A stretch of DNA of 64,000 nucleotides from Oreohelix idahoensis (Eukaryota; Mollusca; Gastropoda; Stylommatophora; Oreohelicidae): the NCBI GenBank assembly GCA_024509875.1, contig JAMPIV010016224.1, positions 1-64,000 of the forward strand, written 5' to 3'. Below are positions 52,800-63,213 of this stretch, piece after piece (positions within the stretch are counted from its first letter, which is position 1; every line of letters starts with the position of its first letter). A program made the position numbers and the translations under genes. The notes beneath the pieces are model-generated. The model did no database searches, was not told the origin of the DNA, and saw only the letters and a program-made list of their open reading frames with translations.

Positions 52800-53137
52800 T
52801 TGGAGCCCGCTGTTTATGCGGCCTTATTATGGCAGAGTCCTTATTGTATTGCATATGGTGAACTATGTTAGCTGCATGATGTTGATGGGATTGAGCCTTG
52901 TCCAATGACAGTGTGTTTTGTTGATGTCATCGTATGTCGCCGTTGTTCCGTAATAAGTTGTTGGAAATGTCACCTGTGGTTATCAACGTTTTATGACTTC
53001 TACATGTGGTGTGGAGAGTGTGTGCACTAAAAAAAGTGGTTGAACATGAGCCTATACCCATTCGCGTTATCTGATTGATTTACTCAGGCACACACCTCTA
53101 GTCGGCCATCTGTGTAAGCCCGACGTCAGCTGACTCT
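51948..53137. other. Unassigned DNA with local duplications
   Basis: No gene is seen. Two imperfect copies of a segment with GTCCATRTAGGGAC and CTGTTTTCGGG(T/G)AATGTTCTG lie near 52066-52116 and 52158-52214. GGAGCCCGCTGTTTATGCGGC occurs at 52679 and 52801 on either side of an AT microsatellite (about 52752-52798). Confidence 0.55.
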
Positions 53138-53303
53138 AAAAACAAACAAACAAAGTCAAGAAGACTATGGGTGTAAAGGCCTGGTGGTTCTAGTTATATA
53201 ACGGACTTTAACAGATATTTAATTTACTTTCATCTGTTTAAAGTCACATGCATTGTAAGAACAGCATCAGACCTTCACATTCCCAGCCAGTATATATTAA
53301 CAA
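53138..53303 (-). mobile_element. 3'-end fragment of the I-like LINE
   Basis: On the plus strand it begins with ACAAACAAACAAAG and continues GGCCTGGTGGTTCTAGTTATATAAC up to CAGTATATATTAAC. It follows 7041-7225 closely. This is the 3' tail and last part of the I-like LINE in the same (minus) orientation, a 5'-truncated insertion. Confidence 0.82.
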
Positions 53304-53320
53304 TATTTCAGGCTTTAAAC

Positions 53321-53470
53321 CAGTGTAAATGTAAAACATATTCACTTTAAAATTAATGAAAGTTTCAAACTTTTCAATCAGTGTAAACATAAATGAAAAC
53401 CTATTCGATTTATATTGTGAACACTTCTCAATCAGTGGAGATGTAAATGTAAACGTATTCTAGAAATATA
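53321..53470 (+). repeat. Minisatellite block, unit 54-58 bp, left
   Basis: About three imperfect units each start CAGTG and contain TAAATG and ATATTC or TATTC. The whole block recurs at about 54904-55060, so the two blocks flank the first part of P2 as direct repeats. Confidence 0.8.
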
Positions 53471-53494
53471 GTTTTCGGGGTCTTTGAGGAGACA

Positions 53495-56022
53495 AAGAAA
53501 GAACAGAACCACTGCTTCCTCAGGCATAGTGTCACACAATGGATTGGGGCGACCCCTTTTTCTTCCTAATCTCTGTTTCACTACGGCAGAAATCGGTACA
53601 TTTGTGGTACGGATTTTATTGCGTGCTTTCAATTGTCGCACTTTCTTTCTTTCTCTGCTAAGTAGCAAATATTTTGTATCTACATTCTTTCGCTACTTTA
53701 AGTATATTGTTTTATTGCGTGCTTTCAATTGTCGCACTTTCTTTCTCTGCTAAGTAGCAAATATTTTGTATCTACATTCTTTCGCTACTTTCAGTATATT
53801 GTGTCTTGTCTGTTTATCTGACACTCCTACTCCTGGTGGATGATAATACTAAACATTTGCAGGAGCGGCTGAGAGAAAATTATCAACAACCAAGTTGGTT
53901 AATCGCAGGCGTGGCCGATATCAGTACACAGTATCAGTACAGTACATCGCCCAGCGCAATTTGCTTAATCACTGATAAGGCACGGGTGCGTCTCCGCCAA
54001 GGTTGTAAAGAGACGGATTTTGTGTGTGCTCAAGCAACAGATAAGACATTACTTTAGCTAAAGTAATAATTTGTTATATCTTACACACATTGACGTATTA
54101 CACAGGTTACCGACCTGTTTGTGAGTTGGTACTCAGGGCAATCGGGTGTTTACAGCCCATTTTCAGAAAAGTAATGTTTGAAATTTTGCACTAGATGAGT
54201 CATACAAAATATTCAAAGCAGATTGGCTGATCATTTGAGCCCCATAACAAACAGAGTGGGGTAAGACAGTGAATATAACCTGACACATTTCAGTGGTTTT
54301 TTCACTGTGAGATTCACGCTTGCCAAAGACACCAGACGTGCCAGTTAGAATTCAGAATTTCCATTTATCAGACCGGACACCTTTTATTGGAGTATTCATC
54401 AGGACTTACAATTCAGCACAGGAAATCTCTATCATTTTAATAAGGAAAGCCGCTGTCTGAGGAAACTGAAGGAAACACACGGAGTCAGAAAGGGAATTCA
54501 AGTTCAAATTAAAGACCCAAAGTACACGTGTAATAAGGCAACTGTCAGTGCCTTTTATTCATCTGAGCAAAACGTCTGTGAGCCAGGACTGGCGCAAGTT
54601 GTGATTTTACATTCTATATTTTATTACTAACATGTAATGTAATGTACTAACATATATGTGTATATTACCATGTGAATTTTAATATGTGAAAATCGCTAGT
54701 GGATGTCCCAGTCATTTGAGGCTGGCAACCTCAGCGTATAGAATGATGATTCATGAGCCCACACTGCACGGGCTGGTGATTGCTTTATTGCTAGTTTCGT
54801 AAAGAAAACTAAGGGCGTAAAGTAGTCCCGAGTTCCATATGGAGCAGGGAGGAAAAGATGAAAGAAATGATGTACATTTTAAGTATAATAATTACAGTTT
54901 CAAACCAGTGTAAATGTCGATGTTAACATATGAACTTTAAAATTAATGGAAGTTTCCAACTTTTCACATCAGTGTAAACATAAATGAAAACATATTCAAT
55001 TAAAATTGTGAACACTTTTCAATCAGGGGAAATGTAAATGTAAACATATTCTATATGTACTATTAACCGTTTCATTTAAATGTAATGTAAACCAAAAGCT
55101 ATTCAATTTAAATGTAAAAGAAAGTTTTACCCGAGGGATTAAATTTAATTCTCATCGAGGGTAAATTCTGAGATAAATGGGATGGTAGAATAGAAGAAAG
55201 AAGACACATAAGTATGTGTCGGGAAACGCAATACTCAGAAGAGCGTTTCGTTTCTATTCTTTATCATAGTTATTGGTGGTACTAGCAGAAAGTACTATCT
55301 CTGGAACAAGAAGGGACAAGTGGCCTACGCTTTAAGACGACGGACCCACGTGGTACTCTCCTTGACATTTCTGGGAAACGAGCTACACCCGACAACCTTG
55401 ACCAGCAACGAGCGGGAGCAGTGTAAAAAGAACCAACACATCAGGAGGAAAAGAACCGTCATTGGCAGCTAAATTCCCTATATATAAGCTGCCAAAGTGA
55501 ACTTTTTTCATCGTCTCTATTATCCATCAATGATGAAACTTTTCTTCTAAACTGTTCAATTATATTCAAATGATTAAAACTTAAGTGATTATTAACATTT
55601 GTTATTTGTAATTTTACAAATTTAACTTTGATTTAATCATTTTAAAGTTACTGCATGTTTGTCTCAGTCAAATTACTATACACACTCTAAACAGAGCTAT
55701 ACCAGAATAATAAGAAGCCCACTGAGTTAATCAGAGGTGGGGGCTAAAACGGGCTAACATAAACCATTGCTTAATCCTTCACAAAAGTGGTCGGCAGATT
55801 CTTGAATTAACGTGCGCAGCCAAAGCCGCATTATTTTCGCTTATCTGAATATCTTGTGAAGACTCCCTTTGTGATAGAAGTGTCATTACTCTTCTATCTA
55901 CATCTCTGCCAAGAATAATCTTGTACGAAGGTAGATACATTTGAAACCCATATTAGATACTCTTGAGTTTTGGCCACTGTTGGACCACTACTGCAAAGCA
56001 GGAGAGGCAATACCGTCACACG
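53495..56022 (+). repeat. Dispersed repeat P, copy P2, longest
   Basis: This copy contains all parts seen in the family. The first part (to 54593) includes a local duplication of about 90 bp (53616-53705 and 53706-53795). Then comes an intron-like segment 54594-55269, beginning GCAAGT and ending CATAG. A last part runs from TTATTGGTGGTAC to GCAATACCGTCACAC and contains a TATATATAAGC string near 55484. The inverted copy at 30748-32612 matches the first and last parts but lacks the middle one. No protein frame is conserved. Confidence 0.8.
54904..55060 (+). repeat. Minisatellite block, unit 54-58 bp, right
   Basis: A second copy of the 53321-53470 block, inside the intron-like segment of P2. 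It opens with AAACCAGTGTAAATG, as the left block does. Confidence 0.8.
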
Positions 56023-56189
56023 TAGCTAGAAATACGGTTGCGCATCTGGCTGACTACCTCATCATGTAAACAGTTGCTACATAAACCACTACTGCACGAG
56101 TTCATGAAGCGCTTCCTGTAAGGCGGTCATGCGCAGTGATAGCTTCATGCACCATAACAAACAAAAAGGGAAATAATGACAATGCCGGA

Positions 56190-56945
56190 ATTTTACAACA
56201 TGGGTACCTCTGTGACGAAATGGACGACCTCATCACGATCTCTGTTTCACTCCGACAGGATCAGAGACATATTTTGTACTGATTTTTATTTGTGTACTTT
56301 TAAAAGTACCAATTTCTTCTCATTATCGGCTAAGGAGCAAGTAGTTTGTATGTTCAAACATTTGTGACACTCCTTGCAGATAATGTTTATCCCAGCCTGC
56401 GAGAAGCAACTAGATAAGATGAGCGCCGGCGTGTTTAGATTAAACCGCTGATAAGCGACTCGTTTGTTAACAAGCTGGGCAAACACGGAGTTTTTGCGTA
56501 CTCATACGACATATAATTTCATAACAACATTGAGGGGGAATATAACCTGTCGTTTGTTCAAACCCACTTCACTGTGCAAAAACTGCTGTGAGACACGCTC
56601 GCCAGAAGAACCCAGACTTGCCAAGTTAGAATTCAAGAATTCCTTTTATCGGACTAGACCTTTTATTAGAGTACGTATTCCAAAAGGACTTACAAAAAAA
56701 AAAACAGCCCAGGAAATCTCTAGCATTGTAACAAGGAAAACCAGGACTAAGGAAAACTGAAACAGACGAAGTCAGAAAGGGAATCTATTGTCAAATTAAA
56801 GACACCCCAGACGCGTGTAAGAGACCAACTCGTCTCTTTTATTCATCTGAGCAACAAGTCTGTAGCCAAGATTGGCGTAAGTGTGCATTTTTTCATTCTA
56901 TGTGTGTTTCATTTACTAACATGTGAACTAACGTATATATGTTGT
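56190..56945 (+). repeat. Dispersed repeat P, copy P3, truncated by X2
   Basis: It follows P1 and P2 from the CGACCTCATCACGATCTCTG block through TTCATCTGAGCA to GTAAGTG at 56877 and about 70 bases of the intron-like part. There it is interrupted by the LTR of element X2 at 56946. P1 continues past the corresponding point (ACATATATATGT). Confidence 0.75.
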
Positions 56946-57171
56946 TGATGTATATACGTTTTCCAGACTAGAGTTACTTGCCCTTTATGGGAACTCTTCT
57001 GTTTACCTCTTCTCACTACTTCCTGTTTTCCAAGATGTCCGATTAAATATGTGTCCTGTATTCAGTGTGTTCGCCTTAGTGATTAAACTTCATAACGTGA
57101 GAATGTATGACAGCCAGCCACGTCTCATTACTTCTATCAATATTTATTACACACGACGGTAAAGATCAACA
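56946..57171 (+). repeat. 5' LTR of X2
   Basis: TGATG...GATCAACA, similar to both X1 LTRs but more diverged in the first 30 and middle bases. The primer-binding site TGGTGGCAGCGGTG follows at 57172. Confidence 0.9.
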
Positions 57172-57294
57172 TGGTGGCAGCGGTGTTTATTTCTACAGAA
57201 TTCGAACTATTCTGCTGAATATCTTCCGACACGTGTGCTGACGTCACAGACTCTGGTAGGTTATTGCTTGCATACCATTATTAGACATTTCGTC

Positions 57295-58462
57295 ATGGCA
57301 GAACGGCCCTTATTTCGGTTACCACCCTGCTTAGACATAAATAACGTCGAATCAGACACATTTCGTAAATGGAGACGACAGTTAGAACTGTACATGCATG
57401 CAATAGAGGTGGCCTCTAAACCTGATTCTGTTCGGGCGGCCATTATTCTACACTGTGCTGGACCTCAAGCTGTTGAAGTTTTTGATCAACTTGCAGAGGA
57501 AGGAGATCATTCTAATCCTACTAAAATTCTCGATTTGCTCCAGAACCACTGCAGCTCACGAAGCAATGAAGTATTACATACGTTCAGATTCTGGAACACA
57601 CCTCTTCAAGATCCTTTTAATTCCTTTTTGACTGAACTGAGAACTAAGGCAGACTTATGCAACTTTAACGACAAGGATCGTATGATAAGAGACAAAATTG
57701 TCTTTACTGTTAACAAAAGGTTACAGGAGAAACTCTTGAGAGAAGCTGACCTCGATCTAAAGAAAGCCATTCACATATGCAGAGTCTTCGAGCAAACTGG
57801 AAACGACATAAGAGAGATGAGTAATACAGTACAACCTTCTGAAGCAAGGGTTGAAAAGGTACAGAAAAAAATCACTCAACCATAAACCTCCCAAGAGAGA
57901 CACTGGGCGTGCTGCTGGTAAAGCCTGTCAAAGTAACACTGACAGTGGGTACTTTGAACCTAGAAAGGAGTGTCATTACTGTGGACAGAAACATCTATTG
58001 ATCAAGAAAAAGTGTCCTGCATGGGGGAAGTTTTGCTCAAACTGTGGGGGAAGAAACCATTTCAAAGTTAAATGCAAGAAAGTTCACACTGTTCACACAG
58101 AGTCAGTGGGAGATTCTGAAGTTTTTCTTGCTTGTGTGAAGTCTAGCAAAGCTTGTATATCTGCACAACTCATTGTCAATGGAAAAATGGTAAAATTTCA
58201 GCTAGACACAGCAGCTGATGTGAATACAATCTGTCAACGCTTTGTGATGCAAGAACAACTGTTACCCACTAAACAGAGGCTTGTTATGTGGAATGGTACT
58301 AAGATGACTCCACTGGGAGAAGTTCTATTAACTGCTGAGAATCCTAAGACTGGGACAAAACACAATATAAGGTTTACTGTTGTGAAAAATAGATTTGCTG
58401 GGCAACAACACACTCCAGGATCTACAGTTTGTGACAGTCAACACAAACAAATTTATTGCTAA
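57295..58462 (+). pseudogene. Gag-protease of X2, frameshifted
   Basis: The frame starts MAERPLFRLP and matches X1 Gag closely (FRKWRRQLELYMHA, SFLTELRTKADLCNF). A one-base gain in an A run at about 57865-57872 (seven A's against six in X1) shifts the frame. It continues from 57851 with HKPPKRDTGRA, the cysteine motif CHYCGQKH, the CCHC knuckle CSNCGGRNHFKVKC and the DTA protease. One register change is the only break seen in Gag-PR. The stop at 58462 and the overlap with RT are as in X1. Confidence 0.9.
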
Positions 58463-58732
58463 AGTGGTTACTGACAGTTCAGAAAATGATCATAACTCTG
58501 ATAACCATCTAGGTGTCCTGGGTGAAGCTGTGTTGCATATTGATCCTAATATTCGTTCAAAGGCACTGCCGTGCAGAAAAATACAATTCTCACTTAAGAG
58601 CAAGGTAAAGTCAGAGCTTCAAAATCTAATGAACAGAGGTATATTAATACCAGTAGAGGAACCGACTGAATGGGTTAACCAAATGGCTGTTGTTGAAAAA
58701 TCTGATGGTTCCTTAAGAATATGCATTGATCC

Positions 58733-58746
58733 TAGACCCCTGAATG
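58733..58746. other. Left target-site duplication of the SINE in X2
   Basis: TAGACCCCTGAATG occurs here and at 59023-59036; X1 has a single copy at the equivalent place (about 11247). Confidence 0.95.
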
Positions 58747-59022
58747 GAGCCGCGGTAGCATAGTGGTTAGTGCACTGGCTTCCTAGCGCAGTGGTCTATG
58801 GTTCGATCCCCAGATGAGGCGGAAAATTTTTAGGCCACAAACGGCTCCTGGGTCGACCCAGCCCCAAATGGGTACCAGAGCTACTCTGGGAAGGTTAAGG
58901 CGGCCGGCGTGATGCCGACCACATCACCCCTCGTGTGCCGACGGTCAAGATAATATGGGCCTAACACCATATTCCCAATATGCCTCAATGGGCGTGTAAC
59001 GGGTTCCTTTACCTTTACCTTT
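58747..59022 (+). mobile_element. tRNA-headed SINE in X2
   Basis: This 276-bp element starts GAGCCGCGGTAGC. It has an A box (TAGCATAGTGG, 58756-58766) and a B box (GGTTCGATCCC, 58800-58810) at tRNA-like spacing, so it would be transcribed by RNA polymerase III. The body contains GGTACCAGAGC and CACATCACCCC, and the tail is a CCTTTA-type repeat. Precise 14-bp duplications flank it. A second, older copy is at 27371-27648. Confidence 0.94.
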
Positions 59023-59036
59023 TAGACCCCTGAATG
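59023..59036. other. Right target-site duplication of the SINE in X2
   Basis: TAGACCCCTGAATG, identical to 58733-58746. Confidence 0.95.
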
Positions 59037-59464
59037 AGGCTTTGCAGAGAGAGCATTACAGATTACCAACTTTGGATGATGTATTGCCTGAACTCAATAA
59101 TGCCAAGATTTTCACAAAGCTGGATATCAAGGAAGCATTCTGGCATATCAAACTTGATGAGAAGTCTAGTAAACTTACAACAATGATTACACCTTATGGT
59201 AGGTTCAGATGGTCTAGATTAACATTTGGCTTGAATGTAAGCAGTGAAATTTTCCAGAGGCATCTAGCACAAGCTCTTGAAGGTCTTCATGGTTGCATCA
59301 ATGTTGCTGATGACATAGTTATTGCAGGTTGTGGATCAAACAAACAGCAAGTAATTGAGGACCATGATCTGAAACTTAAAGCACTGAAACACAGGTGTAA
59401 AGAGAAAGGTATTAAACTGAATGACGGTAAAGCTCAAGAGAAGAAAGAAGAAATTACCTTCATT

Positions 59465-59666
<202 letters not shown>

Positions 59667-59705
59667 ATCATCAATCCATCCAAAGCCCCCACATTTTGTA
59701 CCAAC

Positions 59706-59716
59706 GAATCCTGTAG
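59706..59716. other. Left target-site duplication of the RTE-like LINE fragment
   Basis: GAATCCTGTAG, repeated at 61101-61111 after the GAA tail. Confidence 0.85.
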
Positions 59717-59727
59717 TTTTTAAATTT

Positions 59728-60075
59728 TTGAAAAGGCTTTCGACAGCATACACCGGGACTCCCAGCTGCATTGTTTCCGTCATTAAAAGCCTCTATTCTA
59801 ACTTTACATGCAGTGTTGTATTGAGCAATCTAACTTTCGAAGTGAAAACAGGAGCACGACAAGGAGGCCCCTTATCAGCAACATTATTTTTGACAGCCAT
59901 AGCTTGGGTGATGCGCCAGACAACAGAGGGCAGTCCAAGAGGAATTAGATGGACAACGTTTTCTACACTGGAAGACCTGTAGTATGCAGATGACATTGCA
60001 CTACTCGCTCATTCACATCAACACATCCAAGAAAAAAACCGATAAACTGAATAAGTATGGCCAGCAGGTTGGTCT
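59728..60075 (+). pseudogene. RT fragment of the RTE-like LINE
   Basis: The translation gives [38 protein letters not shown] and, after an in-frame TAG near 59981, YADDIALLAHSHQHIQ with the catalytic YADD. Upstream EKAFDSIH lies in another frame. Several breaks make it a relic. The GIRWT and STLEDL phrases are typical of RTE-like LINEs common in invertebrates. Confidence 0.8.
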
Positions 60076-60087
60076 GAACATCAATCT

Positions 60088-60368
60088 TCTTCTTCGTTCG
60101 TCCTGAAAAGGACGTGTGTTGCATTGTGTCCGTTTTGCGCCTTTCGGCCGACACATCCGACTTCAGCACCAATTTTTTTGGACCGGGTTAGCCTTCCCTA
60201 ATTCGATCCCTACTCTGTCAGCCAGACTGCAGTGATGCAGCCTGTTTCCAGGACCACCACTTGGAGGTGGAGTAGGGCTTGGTCAGCTCTGGTTCGCCGA
60301 CCCTGACGCAAGCAGTCAAGCTATGGGTCGCTGACTGCATTTATCACTGTTGGTGCGTCTTAGGTCCC
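60088..60368 (-). mobile_element. SINE-like insertion with GAAGAAGA tail
   Basis: These 281 bp interrupt the LINE and are flanked by GAACATCAATCT at 60076-60087 and 60369-60380. On the minus strand it ends in CGAAGAAGA, the same kind of tail as the host LINE. A B-box-like GGGATCGAATT lies about 85 bases before a 16-base hairpin (CGTCCTGAAAAGGACG on the plus strand). A clear A box was not found, so the class is not certain. Confidence 0.75.
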
Positions 60369-60528
60369 GAACATCAATCTGAAGAAGACAGAGGTCATGA
60401 CACTAAATGTGGGTAATCCTGAGTCAATAACAATAAGGAACCAGAAGTAAGAACAGAAAGACACATTTACTTACCTAGGATGCATAGCAACACCTGACGG
60501 CGGAACAAGCAAGGACATTAACAACAGA

Positions 60529-61050
60529 ATGAATAAAGCGAGAACAGCCTTTGCTAGTCTCAACAACATTTGGAAGTCTTCACAGTACAGCACAAACACC
60601 AAATTAAGACTGTATGAGAGCTGTGTACTTTCTGTGCTTCTCTATGGTGCGGAATGCTGGAGAGTAACAGAGAAGGAAATGTCGAAACTGTCCTCCTTCC
60701 ACACAATCTGCCTAAGGAAAATTCTCCGAATCTTTTGGCCGAATACCATCAGCAACCAAGAACTCCTTATTCAGAGTAACCAGAAGGACATGCACAACAT
60801 AATAGCTGGCAGACGCTGGAGTTGGGTTGGCCACGTCCTCAGAAGGGACCCTGATACCATCACAAGCAGCCATGCTATGGAACCCCGAGGGAAAGCGAAA
60901 AAGAGGCCGACCAAAAACAGCTTGGCGGAGAACTGTGGAAGCCGAGTTGCAAAGAATGAACTAGAGTTGGGGCACTGTACGAAGGATGGCCGCCGACCGA
61001 GCAAAGTGGAATCAATTTGTTGCTGCCCTACAATACGCCACAAGGCGTGA
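60529..61050 (+). pseudogene. C-terminal region of the RTE-like LINE ORF
   Basis: The frame carries YLGCIATPDGG (just upstream), MNKARTAFASLNNI, LRLYESCVLSVLLYGAECW, ICLRKILRIFWPNTI and WSWVGHVLRRDPDTI. This is the thumb and C-terminal region of RTE-like LINEs. The end (GHCTKDGRRPSKVES) is shifted from the expected W-containing terminus. A TAA in the KLEHTDTFTYLG-like region near 60449 separates it from RT. Confidence 0.82.
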
Positions 61051-61230
61051 TGGCCACAGACTGCTTTGACGGTTGGCGGCTATGGATCAAAGAAGAAGAA
61101 GAATCCTGTAGCAACTCGTGTCACATGATGAGTTGTCTGCTCCCCCGCACAACCAACCTCTTATTATTCGCCTCATATGATATGCCTGAAGGTGGCAATG
61201 GCTCAATTCTGTCTTTGTCTGCCCAGAGAC

Positions 61231-62195
61231 TCTTGGTGCTAACATTAAATATGTCTCCCCAGAGACTCTTGGTGCTAACATTAAATATCTGTCTGCCCAG
61301 AGACTCTTGGTGCTAACATTAAATATGTCTCCCCAGAGACTCTTGGTGCTAACATTAAATATCTGTCTGCCCAGAGACTCTTGGTGCTAACATTAAATAT
61401 CTGTCTCCCCAGAGACTCTTGGTGCTAACATTAAATATCTGTCTGCCCAGAGACTCTTGGTGCTAACATTAAATATCTGTCTGCCCAGAGACTCTTGGTG
61501 CTAACATTAAATATCTGTCTGCCCAGAGACTCTTGGTGCTAACATTAAATATCTGTCTGCCCAGAGACTCTTGGTGCTAACATTGAATATCTGTCTGCCC
61601 AGAGACTCTTGGTGCTAACATTAAATATGTCTGCCCAGAGACTCTTGGTGCTAACATTAAATATATGTCTGCCCAGAGACTCTTGATGCTAACATTGAAT
61701 ATCTGTCTGCCCAAAGACTCTTGGTGCTAACATTGAATATCTGTCTGCCCAGAGACTCTTGGTGCTAACATTGAATATCTGTCTGCCCAGAGACTCTTCG
61801 TGCTAACATTGAATATCTGTCTGCCCAGAGACTCTTGGTGCTAACATTGAATATCTGTCTGCCCAGAGACTCTTGGTGCTAACATTAAATATCTGTCTGC
61901 CCAGAGACTCTTGGTGCTAACATTGAATATCTGTCTGCCCAGAGACTCTTGGTGCTAACATTAAATATGTCTGCCCAGAGACTCTTGGTGCTAACATTAA
62001 ATATGTCTGCCCAGAGACTCTTGGTGCTAACATTAAATATGTCTGCCCAGAGACTCTTGGTGCTAACATTAAATATGTCTGCCCAGAGACTCTTGGTGCT
62101 AACATTAAATATCTGTCTGCCCAGAGACTCTTGGTGCTAACATTAAATATCTGTCTGCCCAGAGACTCTTGGTGCTAACATTAAATATCTGTCTA
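61231..62195. repeat. Minisatellite, 36- and 38-bp units, about 25 copies
   Basis: Every unit contains CCCAGAGACTCTTGGTGCTA and ends in ATATCTGTCT (38 bp) or ATATGTCT (36 bp). Units differ by few substitutions (for example CTTGATG at 61683 and CTTCGTG at 61797). 36-bp units cluster at the left edge and at about 61940-62100. The frames open on both strands in the 36-bp blocks are by-products of the period, not genes. Confidence 0.97.
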
Positions 62196-63213
62196 ATTGC
62201 TTAAAAAAAAACCCAAAAAACTATCGCATCTGAACAGATGTTACGGATATCATACCGAAGCTCAGACATTTATAGTGTTTTCATTGGTTCGTACGTTGTC
62301 ATGTCACCCAGTGTTAAGTACAACGTGGTTTCTCGCCTTTTAATGTGTCAACCGATGGCTCAGCAGAAGACATCCTTCGCAAGCAGCACCAGACACATTC
62401 ACCTTTGTGTTGTATTATTTTTAATTATTGTGTTTCACTTCTCGCTTTCTTTCCCTTCTGTTTTGTTCGTTTATCTCCGACAAAGGTCTTGTGGCCGTAA
62501 CGTAGGTAGCTTTCTTTGTTGTTTGTTCTAGTAAGATGTATTACCGTTTTTTTGGTCATCCAATCGAAAATGTCCTTTTAAGATTTGTTATTATGAGTGT
62601 CGCATGAGGAATTAATTAAAAGTAGGGAAGGCTTGACAGCTGCAGAGAGGTGAGGGACTATGTGCACACTGACGTGTGATAGTGATGGGCAAGAGAGATA
62701 GACAGAAAGCACAGGCTGAGTCAGTGAGTTCTTCACTAAGAGAACCACACGCACAGCTCTTTTTGTTTTCTTTGGCAACAATATTGCTTTTTTGTGCACA
62801 CTTTGTCACTCACAATTAGTAGGGAAAAGAAGTAAAGTTAGATTGAGGATTTGGTAGTCTGAACCGAACCAAAAAAAACAAAAAAAACCCCTATCAAGGC
62901 TAACTCAGTTTATTTCAATTTAGAAATGTAAATAAATAAATAAAAGATTTTACAGCAAAAAAATTATCACGATAAAACAAACTCTCAAAAATGTGATGAT
63001 TCTCAAGAAGAAGAACAAACAACACAAATATTGAAAAAAAAAAAAAACATTATCACTGAAATGTATTAGTAAAGTTCACGTCAGGCCTGGTAACGTCACA
63101 GAGTAGACATTGTCGAAAAATACTCGTATGCGAAATATTTTTTGTATGCAAATGAATGTTCGTTTCTTTTTTCCTTTTGTTGTGAATGTTGGCAAATACT
63201 TAGGTTCTGGTGT
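62196..63213. other. Unassigned DNA, about 1 kb
   Basis: This AT-rich stretch with several A runs shows no gene or recognised element. Confidence 0.45.

Larger units (their letters stand above)
56946..59465 (+). mobile_element. Ty3/gypsy element X, copy 2 (X2), 3'-truncated
   Basis: The element has a 226-bp 5' LTR, the TGGTGGCAGCGG primer site, Gag-PR and the first half of RT, very similar to X1. It carries a SINE at 58747-59022. Similarity to X1 stops abruptly at 59465 (X1 equivalent about 11686), where a TC microsatellite begins. RNase H, integrase and 3' LTR are not found downstream in the window. Confidence 0.92.
58395..59465 (+). pseudogene. RT N-terminal half of X2, split by a SINE
   Basis: RT begins in the register after Gag-PR, as in X1, with KSDGSLRICIDPRPLN up to 58746. 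A SINE then interrupts the coding sequence and RT resumes at 59037 with LQREHYRLPTLDDVLPEL, FTKLDIKEAFWHI and the VADDIVIAG catalytic box. Coding similarity to X1 ends with KKEEITFIG at 59465. Everything after that is microsatellite, so translated runs of SLSLSL and IYIYIY are not protein. Confidence 0.9.
59717..61100 (+). mobile_element. 5'-truncated RTE-like LINE with GAA tail
   Basis: The fragment starts within RT ([13 protein letters not shown]), ends in AAGAAGAAGAA, and is flanked by an 11-bp duplication. It carries a SINE at 60088-60368. RT and C-terminal parts match the LINE at 63214-64000, so both belong to one family, different from the 12213-24927 RTE element. Confidence 0.88.

Noticed and set aside
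58747..58822. A genuine tRNA gene
   Set aside because: A and B boxes are present but no cloverleaf with an intact anticodon arm and acceptor stem could be drawn; the unit has a long body, a tail and target-site duplications, as SINEs do.
61087..62140. Open frames with repeated residues on both strands over the minisatellite
   Set aside because: The 36-bp period is a multiple of three and has no stop in these frames; both strands are equally open and no domain is present.
61231..62195. CRISPR-like regular array
   Set aside because: Units abut without unique spacers, and the genome is eukaryotic. It is a minisatellite.
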